Assembly: GCF_014050225.1 (NCBI RefSeq)
Contig: NZ_JACFXV010000043.1
Coordinates: forward strand, 62,001-126,000
Reading direction: 5' to 3'
Source: Stappia albiluteola
Lineage (GTDB): Bacteria; Pseudomonadota; Alphaproteobacteria; Rhizobiales; Stappiaceae
DNA: 64,000 nt
Every line of letters starts with the position of its first letter. Position 1 is the stretch's first letter. The translations under genes and the position numbers were made by a program. Below the pieces are notes generated by a model. It worked only from the letters and a program-made list of their open reading frames with translations. It did no database searches and was not told where the DNA came from. Positions 25,290 to 34,596 of the stretch are shown here, one piece after another.

Positions 25290-26426
25290 ATGACAGATCT
25301 ATCGTATGTGAGAGCCGACGAATCTCCGAACCTGCCACCGCCCGTCAACACGACCGGCGTGATCGGCTGGATGCGCGCGAACCTCTTTTCCAGCATCGGC
25401 AACACGATCCTGACGCTGATCGGGGTGTTCCTCGCCTACAGCATCTTCGAACCGCTGATCGAGTTTTCCCTGATCAACGCGGTGTGGGAGGGCGAAAACC
25501 GCCAGGCCTGTGTCGCCCCGCCGGATTCCGGGCTTCATGTCGGCGCCTGCTGGGCCTATGTGAAAGCCTATCTGCCGCAGTTCATCTACGGCCGCTATCC
25601 GATCGACGAGCGTTGGCGGGTGGACATCGTCTACGGCCTTTTCGCGCTGCTGCTGATCCCGATGGCGATACCCGGCGTGCCGTTCAAGCGGACCAATGCG
25701 CTGCTTCTCCTGATCGCCTACCCGATCGTCGCCTATTTCCTGCTGACCGGTGGTTTCGGCCTGCAGATCGTGGAGACCAACCTTTGGGGCGGCCTGCTGG
25801 TGACGCTGGTCATTGCGGTGACGGGCATCACGGCCTCACTGCCGCTTGGTATCCTGCTCGCGCTCGGACGGCGATCGAACTTGCCGATCATCAAGCTGGT
25901 CTCGGTGATCTTCATCGAGTTCTGGCGCGGCGTGCCGCTCATCACCGTGCTGTTCATGTCTTCGGTGATGCTGCCGCTGTTCCTTCCCGAAGGCGTCAAT
26001 TTCGACAAGCTGCTACGCGTGCTGATCGGCGTCACGCTGTTCTCCGCCGCCTATATGGCGGAGGTGGTGCGCGGCGGTCTGCAGGCTATCCCGAAGGGCC
26101 AATACGAGGGCGCCCAGGCACTCGGCCTGCGCTATTGGCAGATGATGGGCCTCATCATCCTGCCGCAGGCGCTGAAGCTGGTGATCCCGGGCATCGTCAA
26201 CACCTTCATCGGCCTGTTCAAGGACACGACGCTGGTGCTGATCGTGGGCATGTTCGACCTGCTCGGCCAGATCCAGTCGTCCTTCACGGATCCGACCTGG
26301 TCGTCGCCGACCCAGGCCCATACCGGCTACCTGTTCGCCGCGATGGTCTTCTGGAGCTTCTGTTTCGGCATGTCGCGCTATTCCCTGTTCATGGAGAAGA
26401 AGCTCCATACGGGCCACAAGCGCTAA
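25290..26426 (+). CDS. aapM: General L-amino acid ABC transporter permease AapM
   Basis: 378 residues, ten bases after aapQ. Contains the HisMQ-type core: IIKLVSVIFIEFWRGVPLI and the EAA loop GQYEGAQALGLRYWQMMGLI. The N-terminal cytosolic tail and extra helix with a Cys-containing periplasmic loop (QACVAPPDSG) are usual for AapM. Confidence 0.92.
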   Translation: MTDLSYVRADESPNLPPPVNTTGVIGWMRANLFSSIGNTILTLIGVFLAYSIFEPLIEFSLINAVWEGENRQACVAPPDSGLHVGACWAYVKAYLPQFIYGRYPIDERWRVDIVYGLFALLLIPMAIPGVPFKRTNALLLLIAYPIVAYFLLTGGFGLQIVETNLWGGLLVTLVIAVTGITASLPLGILLALGRRSNLPIIKLVSVIFIEFWRGVPLITVLFMSSVMLPLFLPEGVNFDKLLRVLIGVTLFSAAYMAEVVRGGLQAIPKGQYEGAQALGLRYWQMMGLIILPQALKLVIPGIVNTFIGLFKDTTLVLIVGMFDLLGQIQSSFTDPTWSSPTQAHTGYLFAAMVFWSFCFGMSRYSLFMEKKLHTGHKR

Positions 26427-26480
26427 ACGAACAATTCGGTATCGGCCGCTCAAGGCCTTGAAGAAATTCGGAGTAACCCA

Positions 26481-27284
<804 letters not shown>

Positions 27285-27308
27285 AGCAGCTTATATTTCG
27301 AGATCAGG

Positions 27309-27341
27309 AAGAGCCGGCCCATGGCCGGCTCTTTTTTTTTT
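27309..27341 (+). terminator. Rho-independent terminator of the aap operon
   Basis: 11-bp perfect stem AAGAGCCGGCC / GGCCGGCTCTT (27309-27319, 27323-27333), loop CAT, followed by an uninterrupted run of T to 27341. Confidence 0.93.
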
Positions 27342-27371
27342 GGTCGGAAAGCGGCTGCCGGTGGAGCAATG

Positions 27372-27402
27372 AAAAAGGCGAAACGCTTGTGCGCTTCGCC
27401 TT
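27372..27402 (-). terminator. Rho-independent terminator of the cysK-cls-alaX-sseA operon
   Basis: Read on the minus strand, AAGGCGAAGCG / CGTTTCGCCTT forms an 11-bp stem with one G-T wobble and a loop of CACAAG, followed by TTTTTC. It begins 24 bases past the sseA stop codon. Confidence 0.8.
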
Positions 27403-27425
27403 CATGGAACGATCTGCCTGAGCGG

Positions 27426-28268
27426 TCAGGAACCTTTTTCGATCACCGCTTCGCTGCGGGAAGCCCATTCCGCCCAGGAGCCGTCATAAAGCGCGTTGTC
27501 GCGATGGCCGATCACCGCCAGTCCCAGCGAAAGGATGGCAGCCGTAACGCCCGAGCCGCAACTGGTGACGATCGGCTGGGAAAGATCGGCGCCTGCATCC
27601 ACGAACGCCTCTCGGATTTCAACGGCCGGACGCAAGGTGCCATCCCGCAGGAGCAGGTCGAAGGGCAGGTTCAGCGACCCGGGCATATGACCGCTGTCGA
27701 TGCCGGGACGCGGCTCCGGCGCTTCTCCTCTGAAGCGCGCAGAGGAGCGCGCATCGATAAGTTGAGCGCTGCCATCGCCGAGCAACTCCCTTACCATGTC
27801 GAAATCGCGCACGAGCGCATTGTCGAGGCGGGCGGTGAAGTGGCGCTCGGGCCGGTTTACCGGGTCGTCCGTGACCTCACGGCCTTCCGCTTTCCATTTG
27901 GGCAGTCCGCCGTCGAGGACGTGAACGCTCTCCACGCCCATTGCGCGAAAGGTCCACCAGACGCGCGGCGCCGAGAAAAGCCCCATGCCGTCATAGACGA
28001 CAATGGTCTGGCCGTCGCCGATCCCGAGCTTCCGCATCCTGGAGGAGAAGACATGCGGCTGCGGCAGCATGTGCGGCAGGTCGCTTGCCGTATCCGAGAT
28101 CGCGTCGATATCGAAGAAGACGGCGCCTGGAATGTGCTCAAGCGCGTATTCCTTCCTGGCGTCGCGACCGTGAGCCGGCAGATACCAGGAGGCGTCGACG
28201 ACCACGACGTCCGGCGCGGAAAGATGGTCGGCCAGCCATTCGGTGGATACGATCGGGGCGGAAGTCAT
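27426..28268 (-). CDS. sseA: 3-mercaptopyruvate sulfurtransferase
   Basis: 280 residues with two rhodanese domains. The N-terminal domain ends in VFFDIDAISDTASDLPHMLP, and the C-terminal active-site loop is CGSGVTA with the catalytic Cys at about residue 237. The CGSGVTA loop is diagnostic of MPST rather than thiosulfate sulfurtransferase. It moves sulfane sulfur from 3-mercaptopyruvate (from cysteine) to thiol acceptors. Placed at the end of an operon starting with cysteine synthase, consistent with sulfur and cysteine metabolism. Confidence 0.9.
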   Translation of the reverse strand: MTSAPIVSTEWLADHLSAPDVVVVDASWYLPAHGRDARKEYALEHIPGAVFFDIDAISDTASDLPHMLPQPHVFSSRMRKLGIGDGQTIVVYDGMGLFSAPRVWWTFRAMGVESVHVLDGGLPKWKAEGREVTDDPVNRPERHFTARLDNALVRDFDMVRELLGDGSAQLIDARSSARFRGEAPEPRPGIDSGHMPGSLNLPFDLLLRDGTLRPAVEIREAFVDAGADLSQPIVTSCGSGVTAAILSLGLAVIGHRDNALYDGSWAEWASRSEAVIEKGS

Positions 28269-28335
28269 GCGCGGTCCTCGCTCTGGCGGATCCTGTGGTT
28301 TCGGGTGTCCGGTTTGCGCTTTCGCGCCGGCCGCG

Positions 28336-29052
28336 TCAATCCGTCAGGAGAATACGAACCCGGCGGTTGAGCTTGCCCTTTTTCTCGATCTTGGTGACGG
28401 CAAGCTGCCCGATTTCCGACGTGCGTGCCACATGCGTGCCGCCGCAGGGCTGCAAGTCGACATCGTTGCCGATACGCACGAGCCGTACGCGGCCGCTACC
28501 CGTCGGCGGCTTCACGCTCATTGTCTTCACAAGGCCAGGATTGGCTTCCAGCTCCGCGTCGGTGATCCATTCGCTGGTGACCGGGTGATCGCCGGCGGCC
28601 AACTCATTCACCCTTGCGGCTATCTCGTCCTTGTCGAGAATGGCTTCGGGAATATCGAAGTCGAGCCGTCCTTCGCCTTCGCCGATCTGGCCGCCCGTGA
28701 CGGGGTAGGGCAACACGACAGAAAGCAGGTGCAGGGCGGTGTGGACGCGCATCAGACGGAAACGGCGGTCCCAATCGAGATGAACGGCCACCTTTTCGCC
28801 GACGCCCGGCAGTGGTTGACCCTCAGCGGGCACATGGACGATCTCGCTTTTCGTATCGCCGTAGACAGTGGTCGCGATATCGACGCGCTTGCCTCCATCC
28901 AGTTCCAGATGTCCGATATCGCCCGGTTGCCCGCCGCCGGTCGCGTAGAAGACGGTGCGGTCCAGAATGATCCCGCCGCGATCGTTTACCGCTACGACCG
29001 CCGCTTCGCAGGACTTGAGGTAGGCGTCGTCACGAAAGAGCGGTTCGGTCAT
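28336..29052 (-). CDS. Alanyl-tRNA editing protein (AlaX)
   Basis: 238 residues from MTEPLFRDD. Contains the zinc site of free-standing alanyl-tRNA editing domains: HTALHLL (HxxxH) near residue 107 and CGGTH near 206, with FYATGGGQPGDIG near the N-terminus. It hydrolyses Ser-tRNA(Ala) (and Gly-tRNA(Ala)) formed by AlaRS. Length fits the AlaX-M class. Lies between cls and sseA in the same-strand operon. Confidence 0.9.
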   Translation of the reverse strand: MTEPLFRDDAYLKSCEAAVVAVNDRGGIILDRTVFYATGGGQPGDIGHLELDGGKRVDIATTVYGDTKSEIVHVPAEGQPLPGVGEKVAVHLDWDRRFRLMRVHTALHLLSVVLPYPVTGGQIGEGEGRLDFDIPEAILDKDEIAARVNELAAGDHPVTSEWITDAELEANPGLVKTMSVKPPTGSGRVRLVRIGNDVDLQPCGGTHVARTSEIGQLAVTKIEKKGKLNRRVRILLTD

Positions 29053-29115
29053 GGTGTCCTCAGCTGGAATCGATGCAAGGCCCGCCACCTTACAGGATGG
29101 CGCGGCGATGGATAC

Positions 29116-30588
29116 TCACAGGATGGGCGAAAAGAGCCGTGCCGCCTGGGCAAGGAAGCGGAAAGCGTAGGAGCGCGTCAAGAGCACGTCGGCCGGCGTT
29201 GGAACACTGTTTTCGAAATCCGCTTCCAGCATCTTGGCAATGGCAGCGATCGTGCGCGGATGGGTGAACCAGAGCGTGATCTCGAAATTGATGCGGAAGG
29301 AGCGGTTGTCGAAGTTGACGGTGCCAACGCTCGCGATCTCATCGTCCACCAGCACGACCTTCTGATGCAGGAAGCCGCTCTTGTAGCGCAGGACCTGAAT
29401 TCCGTGCGCCACCAGGTCGTCGGCATGGGCGTAGCTTGCCAGCCAGACCAGCCGGTGGTCGGCCTTTTCCGGCAGCAGGATGCGGATATCGACGCCCCGC
29501 AGCGCGGCGGCGAAGAGCGCGGTCTGGACGTCCGCGCCCGGCACGAAATAGGGACTGACGATCCAAAGGCGCTTCCTCGCTCTGGAGATCGCCTCGGTGA
29601 AGGCGATGGCGCAGTCCTCGAGCAGGTCGGCGGGGCCGGTCGGCATCACCAGCACCGCCTCATTGCCGGGTTTGGGAAGCGTGTCGCCGGGAGGCCGGAT
29701 CGCCGACGACTCGCCGGTCGCCCATTGCCAATCCTCGTTGAAGACGAGGGCGCAGCCGAGCGCCGCCGGACCTTCCACGCGGACGTGAGTGTCGCGCCAG
29801 TGGCCGAACTCGCGCGAGCGCCCAAGGTATTCGTCGCCGACATTGTGCCCGCCGACCCAGGCGGTGAGGCCGTCGACGACCACGATCTTGCGGTGGTTGC
29901 GATAGTTGAGCCGCATGGGCCCGGTCATGCGCAGCAGCTTGTGTCGCTGGTTGAAGCCGGACACGCGAATGCCCGCGTCCGTCAGCCGTCGGACATAGGC
30001 TTTCGGCAGCGCCTTGCTGCCCACGTCGTCGTAGAGGAAGAAAACCTCAACGCCGGCTTTGGCACGTTCGATAAGTGCGTCCGCAAGCTGCCGGCCAATC
30101 TCGTCGTCCCGTACGATGAAGAACTGTACGAGCACATAGTGCCGGGATTCGGCGATGCCGGCGAGGATTGAGGCGAAGGTCGCTTCTCCGTCGACCAGCA
30201 GATCGACGCGGTTGCCGATCAGGAAGGGAAGTTCCGCGACGCGGGTGAGCACCGGCCATGATGCGCTGGCGTCTTCGTCGGACAGTTGCATGGCGCGCGC
30301 CCGCGCGGCGCGCTTTCCGCGCCCGGAATGGGTCTGCACCGCGATATAGTCATCGAACCGCTTCCAGCCGAAGACCAGATAGAGAAAGCCGGTAGGAAAG
30401 GGGAAAAAAAGAAGGGAAAGGAGCCAGGCGATAGAGCCCTGCGACGTACGGCCGTGCAAGACCTCACGCACCGCACATACGAAGGCGAGTCCGTAGATCG
30501 CCAGCGTCGCCAGTGCGATGATGTGCAGGTTTGCGAGGAGGAACCCGATGAGGTCGAAGTCTTGTTCAACTCGTGCAACGGGTTCCAC
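29116..30588 (-). CDS. cls: Cardiolipin synthase (phospholipase D family)
   Basis: 490 residues. Two N-terminal membrane helices (FLLANLHIIALATLAIYGLA, then IAWLLSLLFFPFPTGFLYLV) precede two HKD active sites: HRKIVVVDGLTAWVGGHN and HQKVVLVDDEIASVGTVNFD. The FGWKRF segment after helix 2 is typical of bacterial ClsA. It condenses two phosphatidylglycerol molecules into cardiolipin and glycerol. 21 bases downstream of cysK. Confidence 0.92.
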   Translation of the reverse strand: MEPVARVEQDFDLIGFLLANLHIIALATLAIYGLAFVCAVREVLHGRTSQGSIAWLLSLLFFPFPTGFLYLVFGWKRFDDYIAVQTHSGRGKRAARARAMQLSDEDASASWPVLTRVAELPFLIGNRVDLLVDGEATFASILAGIAESRHYVLVQFFIVRDDEIGRQLADALIERAKAGVEVFFLYDDVGSKALPKAYVRRLTDAGIRVSGFNQRHKLLRMTGPMRLNYRNHRKIVVVDGLTAWVGGHNVGDEYLGRSREFGHWRDTHVRVEGPAALGCALVFNEDWQWATGESSAIRPPGDTLPKPGNEAVLVMPTGPADLLEDCAIAFTEAISRARKRLWIVSPYFVPGADVQTALFAAALRGVDIRILLPEKADHRLVWLASYAHADDLVAHGIQVLRYKSGFLHQKVVLVDDEIASVGTVNFDNRSFRINFEITLWFTHPRTIAAIAKMLEADFENSVPTPADVLLTRSYAFRFLAQAARLFSPIL

Positions 30589-30609
30589 GGCGCCCTGCCT
30601 CCGTTCGGT

Positions 30610-31641
30610 TTATGCGAAGGGGACTTCGATATCCCACCTGCGTTCCAGCCAGCCCGGAACCGGCAGGTTCTTCGAGCGCAGGAATTCCGGATTGAACATC
30701 TTCGACTGATAGCGCGTGCCATAGTCGCAAAGCATCGTCACGATCGTATTGCCGGGCCCCATCTCCTTCGCCATGCGGATTGCGCCGGCAACATTGATAC
30801 CGGAGGAGCCGCCAAGGCAGAGGCCTTCGTGTTCCAGAAGGTCGTAGCAGATCGGCAGCGCTTCCTCGTCGCTGATCTGGAACGGCATGTCGACGGGGGC
30901 GCCTTCAAGATTTGCAGTGATGCGGCCCTGGCCGATGCCTTCCGTGATCGAGGAGCCTTCGGCCTTCAACTCGCCGTTGGCATAGTAGCCATAGATCGCC
31001 GAGCCGAGGGGGTCGGCCAGGCCGATCTTGATGCGGCTGTCGATTTCCTTCAGCCGAAGGCCGGTACCGGCCAGCGTGCCGCCGGTTCCCACGGCGCAGA
31101 TGAAGCCGTCTACCTTGCCATCCGTCTGCTGCCAGATCTCGTTGGCGGTCGTTTCGACATGGGCCTGGCGGTTGGCGACGTTGTCGAACTGGTTGGCCCA
31201 GATTGCGCCGTGCTTCTCGCTCGCCGCGAGCGATTCCGCCAGGCGGCCGGACAGCTTGACGTAATTGTTGGGATCCTTGTAGGGAACGGCCGGCACTTCG
31301 ATGAGATGAGCGCCGGCCAGACGCAACATATCCTTCTTTTCCTGGCTCTGCGTCTCGGGAATGACGATCACCGAGCGATAGCCGAGGGCATTGCCGACCA
31401 GCGCAAGGCCGATGCCTGTGTTGCCTGCGGTGCCTTCCACGATAACGCCGCCAGGTTCAAGCTTGCCCTTGGCAATGGCATCCTTGATGATGAAAAGCGC
31501 GGCGCGGTCCTTCACCGACTGGCCGGGGTTCATGAATTCCGCCTTGCCGTAGATTTCGCAGCCGGTCAATTCGGAGGCCTTCTTGAGGCGGATGAGCGGA
31601 GTGTTGCCGATCACGTCGACCACGGACTTGTTCAATTGCAT
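30610..31641 (-). CDS. cysK: Cysteine synthase A (O-acetylserine sulfhydrylase)
   Basis: 343 residues from MQLNKSVVD (an ATG three codons earlier is possible). IGNTPLIRLKK opens the fold, the PLP lysine lies in NPGQSVKDRAAL, and GTAGNTGIGLALVG is the phosphate-binding region. A little longer than enteric CysK (about 320), as in other rhizobial versions. It makes cysteine from O-acetylserine and sulfide. First gene of cysK-cls-alaX-sseA, divergent from the chrR-like gene. Confidence 0.87.
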   Translation of the reverse strand: MQLNKSVVDVIGNTPLIRLKKASELTGCEIYGKAEFMNPGQSVKDRAALFIIKDAIAKGKLEPGGVIVEGTAGNTGIGLALVGNALGYRSVIVIPETQSQEKKDMLRLAGAHLIEVPAVPYKDPNNYVKLSGRLAESLAASEKHGAIWANQFDNVANRQAHVETTANEIWQQTDGKVDGFICAVGTGGTLAGTGLRLKEIDSRIKIGLADPLGSAIYGYYANGELKAEGSSITEGIGQGRITANLEGAPVDMPFQISDEEALPICYDLLEHEGLCLGGSSGINVAGAIRMAKEMGPGNTIVTMLCDYGTRYQSKMFNPEFLRSKNLPVPGWLERRWDIEVPFA

Positions 31642-31750
31642 GGGTCTCATCTTCTTTCAGGCGATGAATGGTTTGGCGGATACAATATCGCCGCGGCAGC
31701 TAGGGTCCAGCCGCAAGGGTTGATTTTCGGTCCGGTCCGGGCATTTTCGA

Positions 31751-31779
31751 TGATCCGGCCCGGTAGAACGCGCGTAATG
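31751..31779 (+). promoter_or_regulatory. Putative RpoE/ChrR-type ECF promoter of the chrR-like gene
   Basis: TGATCC at 31751-31756, an 18-base spacer, and TAATG at 31775-31779, close to the TGATCC-N18-TAAGA pattern remembered for Rhodobacter sphaeroides RpoE promoters. A start point near 31786 leaves a leader of about 50 bases before the ATG at 31837. The same element stands ahead of the photolyase operon. Assignment is by pattern only. Confidence 0.62.
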
Positions 31780-31836
31780 CCTTTGTAACAGTGCGGCGTG
31801 AGGCGTGCCACGGCCGGTATCGGATATCAGGTGAGA

Positions 31837-32490
31837 ATGGCTGAGGAAGCTCCGGATTTTGATTCATTGCTGGCAAGCTATGTCGCGGGCTCGCTTGTTG
31901 AACCCGCCCGCGTCCTGGTGCGTTCGTATCTCGAACTCAATCGGGAGAACCGCGAATTCGTGCGCGGCCTGGAAAGCATGGCCGGCGAGATGCTGGACGA
32001 TATCGAGCCTCAGCCGCTTGAGGCGCGAAACGAACGCCTGGCGTCGATTCTCGCGCTGGAACCGGAACAGCTACGGGACCGGAAGCGTGGTCCTGAAGTA
32101 GGCAAGGACGATCTCCTGCCGCCGTCCTTGCGCAATTTTCTTGGCCGCGGCCTCAACGATTTGTCCTGGCGGACGCGCCTGCCTGGCCTGAAGGAGCACC
32201 GGCTTGGCGAGATCGACGGCTGTTCGGTCAGCCTGCTATGGATCAGGGCGGGGCAGGCGATGCCGACGCATACCCATAGCGGCAAGGAATTGACGCTGGT
32301 GCTCGACGGCGGCTTTTCCGACGGCATTGGCCACTATCTGCGCGGAGACGTTTCTTTTGCCGATGACACGGTCGACCATCGTCCGGTCGCCGATGACGAC
32401 GGGGATTGCCTCTGTTTCGTCGTCACGGAGGGCGACCTGCGTCTGACCGGGCCGATCGGCCGCTTTTTCGCGCCTTTCGTCCGCGGCTGA
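31837..32490 (+). CDS. ChrR family anti-sigma factor-like protein with degenerate zinc site
   Basis: 217 residues, start with AGGTGAG just upstream. N-terminal domain (1-50) aligns with the ChrR anti-sigma fold (ASYVAGSLVEPARVLV), but the zinc ligands known in R. sphaeroides ChrR (His31, Cys35, Cys38) read Tyr31, Asn35, Asn38, and the His near position 6 is also missing. The C-terminal cupin keeps H145-x-H147-x3-E151 and His181, the metal ligands of the ChrR cupin. ChrR binds RpoE until singlet oxygen is sensed. Here no sigma gene is adjacent. It could still bind a sigma factor, or act as a cupin sensor only. Confidence 0.75.
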   Translation: MAEEAPDFDSLLASYVAGSLVEPARVLVRSYLELNRENREFVRGLESMAGEMLDDIEPQPLEARNERLASILALEPEQLRDRKRGPEVGKDDLLPPSLRNFLGRGLNDLSWRTRLPGLKEHRLGEIDGCSVSLLWIRAGQAMPTHTHSGKELTLVLDGGFSDGIGHYLRGDVSFADDTVDHRPVADDDGDCLCFVVTEGDLRLTGPIGRFFAPFVRG

Positions 32491-32502
32491 CTTATCAGCG
32501 GG

Positions 32503-33732
32503 TCAGCCGTTCTTCACGTATACCATCTGGCGGACGTCGATGTTGCCGGAGCGGAACCCCGCTTCGCAGTAATGGAGGTAGAACTCCCAAAGGCGACGGA
32601 AGCGGTCATCGAAGCCAAGGTTGCTGATTCTCGGCCAGGCCTCGGCAAAACGGCTGCGCCATTCCTGCAGCGTCCTCGCATAGTCCTGTCCGAATACCCG
32701 CTGGTTTGCCAGATCCAGCCCGATGCGCCGGCCCAGCTCCTGCAGGCGGCCCGGCGGCGGCAGCATGCCCCCGGGAAAGATGTAGCGCTGGATGAAATCC
32801 GGCGTGCGGCGATAGTCGTCGAACATCTGGTCCTGGATGGTGATGATCTGGAGGCCGGCCCTGCCACCCGCCTTCAGGCAGTCGCCAAGCTTCTGGAAGA
32901 ACGCGGGCCAGTACTGTTCTCCCACCGCCTCGAACATTTCGATCGAGGCGATGCGGTCATAAATGCCCGTCTCATCGCGATAGTCCTGGAACTTGACCGT
33001 CACGCGCTCGGTAAGCCCTGCATCGAAGACCCGTTTGCGCGCGAAGTCGAACTGCTCTCTGGAGATGGTGAGCGCGGTGACCTTCGCTTCCCTTTCGCGG
33101 GCGACATGTTCCGCGAAACCACCCCAGCCGCAGCCGATCTCCAGCACATGGTCGCCAGGACGGATTTCGGCGGCATCGGCCAGCGCGCGATATTTCTGCT
33201 TCTGCGCCTGTTCCAGATCGTTGATGCCGGCCTCGAAAAGAGCGGAGGAATAGGTCATCGAAGGGTCGAGCCACTCCCGATAGAAGGCATTGCCGAGATC
33301 GTAGTGGGACGAGATATTGCGCCTTGAGCCAGTGCGCGTGTTTCGGTTCAGCCAGTGGCGCAGCCGCGTCAAGGCGCGAAATAGGGGGCGTCCCGACACG
33401 GCTTCGATGGTCGCGTCGCGATTGACGCAAAAAAGCTCGAGGAAGGTCGTGACGTCCCGGCTCGACCATTCGCCAGCCATGAAGGATTCGCCTACTCCAA
33501 TGTCGCCGCCATCGACGAGGCGCCGTGCGAACCCCCAGTGATGGATCGTCAGATCCGCGTCAGGTCCTCGTTCCTTGCCCGGTATGCGGAAGGTGCGGCC
33601 GTCTGGAACCGTCACCGTGAGGCTGCCATACCTCAGGCGAAGCGCGATGCTGAGGCCAAGTCTGGCAAGGCGGGGAAGCCCCTTGAGGTGCTTTCTGGCG
33701 TTGTCGCGGTCCAACACGATCGCATCGGGCAT
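32503..33732 (-). CDS. Cyclopropane-fatty-acyl-phospholipid synthase family SAM methyltransferase
   Basis: 409 residues. SAM site VLEIGCGWGGFAEH (near residue 195), preceded by the CFA hallmark SSHYDLGNAFYREWLDPSMTYS (about 140-160), and QRYIFPGGMLPPP near 315. It methylates or cyclopropanates unsaturated acyl chains of membrane phospholipids. Last gene of a minus-strand operon with photolyase, an FAD oxidoreductase and DUF1365, a set known in the RpoE regulon of R. sphaeroides, where related methyltransferase genes act in methylated furan fatty-acid formation. Which product this one makes is open. Confidence 0.87.
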   Translation of the reverse strand: MPDAIVLDRDNARKHLKGLPRLARLGLSIALRLRYGSLTVTVPDGRTFRIPGKERGPDADLTIHHWGFARRLVDGGDIGVGESFMAGEWSSRDVTTFLELFCVNRDATIEAVSGRPLFRALTRLRHWLNRNTRTGSRRNISSHYDLGNAFYREWLDPSMTYSSALFEAGINDLEQAQKQKYRALADAAEIRPGDHVLEIGCGWGGFAEHVAREREAKVTALTISREQFDFARKRVFDAGLTERVTVKFQDYRDETGIYDRIASIEMFEAVGEQYWPAFFQKLGDCLKAGGRAGLQIITIQDQMFDDYRRTPDFIQRYIFPGGMLPPPGRLQELGRRIGLDLANQRVFGQDYARTLQEWRSRFAEAWPRISNLGFDDRFRRLWEFYLHYCEAGFRSGNIDVRQMVYVKNG

Positions 33733-33759
33733 GGCAATACCTCTTAGCGCTGCATCGGT

Positions 33760-34596
33760 TTACGGTCTGGCACCTTCCCGCCTTGCGGAGCTGCGATAGC
33801 CGTGACGCTCGGCCGGAGAGTGAAAAGGCGCGCCTTTCAACCAGATTTTAAGCGCTTCAAAGTGGATCGCCGCAACAATTTTCAACGACAGCAACGGAAT
33901 AGTGACGCAAAGGTGGAGAAGCGCCTTCGATGTCAGCTTCATCTTCTCACCTGAGAATGTCGCGCTTAGCAGCGGTCCACCAGCGTCACCCTGAAGGATC
34001 CGGATGCGTACGGCCTTGCCCGGGGGCAGCATGCTGAAGCGGTAGCGCTGATCCATGGCGATGAAGGGAGAGACGAAGAAAGCCTTGTCGCGCGCCTGTC
34101 GGATGCCTTCCGGCCCTTGCTGTCCTTGCCTGAGCGGCTCCACATAGGTGTGGATGTCGCCAAACGTGTTGCGCACTTCGTAGATGAGGGCAATCAGGCG
34201 GCCATCGCAGCCGTAGGCATAATAGACGGCGAGCGGATTGAAGACGAAGCCGAGGACGCGCGGATAGCAAAGCAGCAGCACCCGCTCCACCTTCTCCCGA
34301 ACGCCATGCGCCGCAAGCAGCCGATCTACATGCAACCTTAGCGGCCTGCCATCGCGCAAGCCATGATCGGCCTCGTGAAATGACACCAGGTTGAAGCGGT
34401 TGACGGAGAACATACGACTGAGGCGACCGGTTTTCGGCAGCCGATCAAGATCGATCAGCAGGCTGAAGACGCGGTAGGAGAAACGGTGGGCGAAGGGCCT
34501 CAGGCGCGCATGCATGACGCTGCCGCGATAGAGCGTGGCGGCTTCTTCCGGCGGCGGACCGTTCGCCGCCATCGTCGTCGGCAGGCGCCTGTTCAT
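33760..34596 (-). CDS. DUF1365 domain-containing protein
   Basis: 278 residues from the ATG at 34596, which overlaps the stop of the FAD oxidoreductase gene (ATGA); the open frame extends further up but has no family sequence. Signatures include LYRGSVMHARLRPFAHRF at the start, FVFNPLAVYYAY in the middle and SPFIAMDQRYRF, all DUF1365. Members are almost always found between an FAD-dependent amine-oxidase-like protein and a CFA-like methyltransferase, exactly as here. Biochemical role not firmly known to me. Confidence 0.88.
   Translation of the reverse strand: MNRRLPTTMAANGPPPEEAATLYRGSVMHARLRPFAHRFSYRVFSLLIDLDRLPKTGRLSRMFSVNRFNLVSFHEADHGLRDGRPLRLHVDRLLAAHGVREKVERVLLLCYPRVLGFVFNPLAVYYAYGCDGRLIALIYEVRNTFGDIHTYVEPLRQGQQGPEGIRQARDKAFFVSPFIAMDQRYRFSMLPPGKAVRIRILQGDAGGPLLSATFSGEKMKLTSKALLHLCVTIPLLSLKIVAAIHFEALKIWLKGAPFHSPAERHGYRSSARREGARP

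Noticed and set aside
28243-30171. Long plus-strand open frame (642 codons) over alaX and cls
   Set aside because: Antisense to two genes with complete active-site motifs; product has no recognisable domain.
31642-31836. A sigma factor gene next to the chrR-like gene
   Set aside because: Looked for because ChrR genes normally follow rpoE; the 195 bases to the divergent cysK gene contain no room for one and no sigma-like translation.
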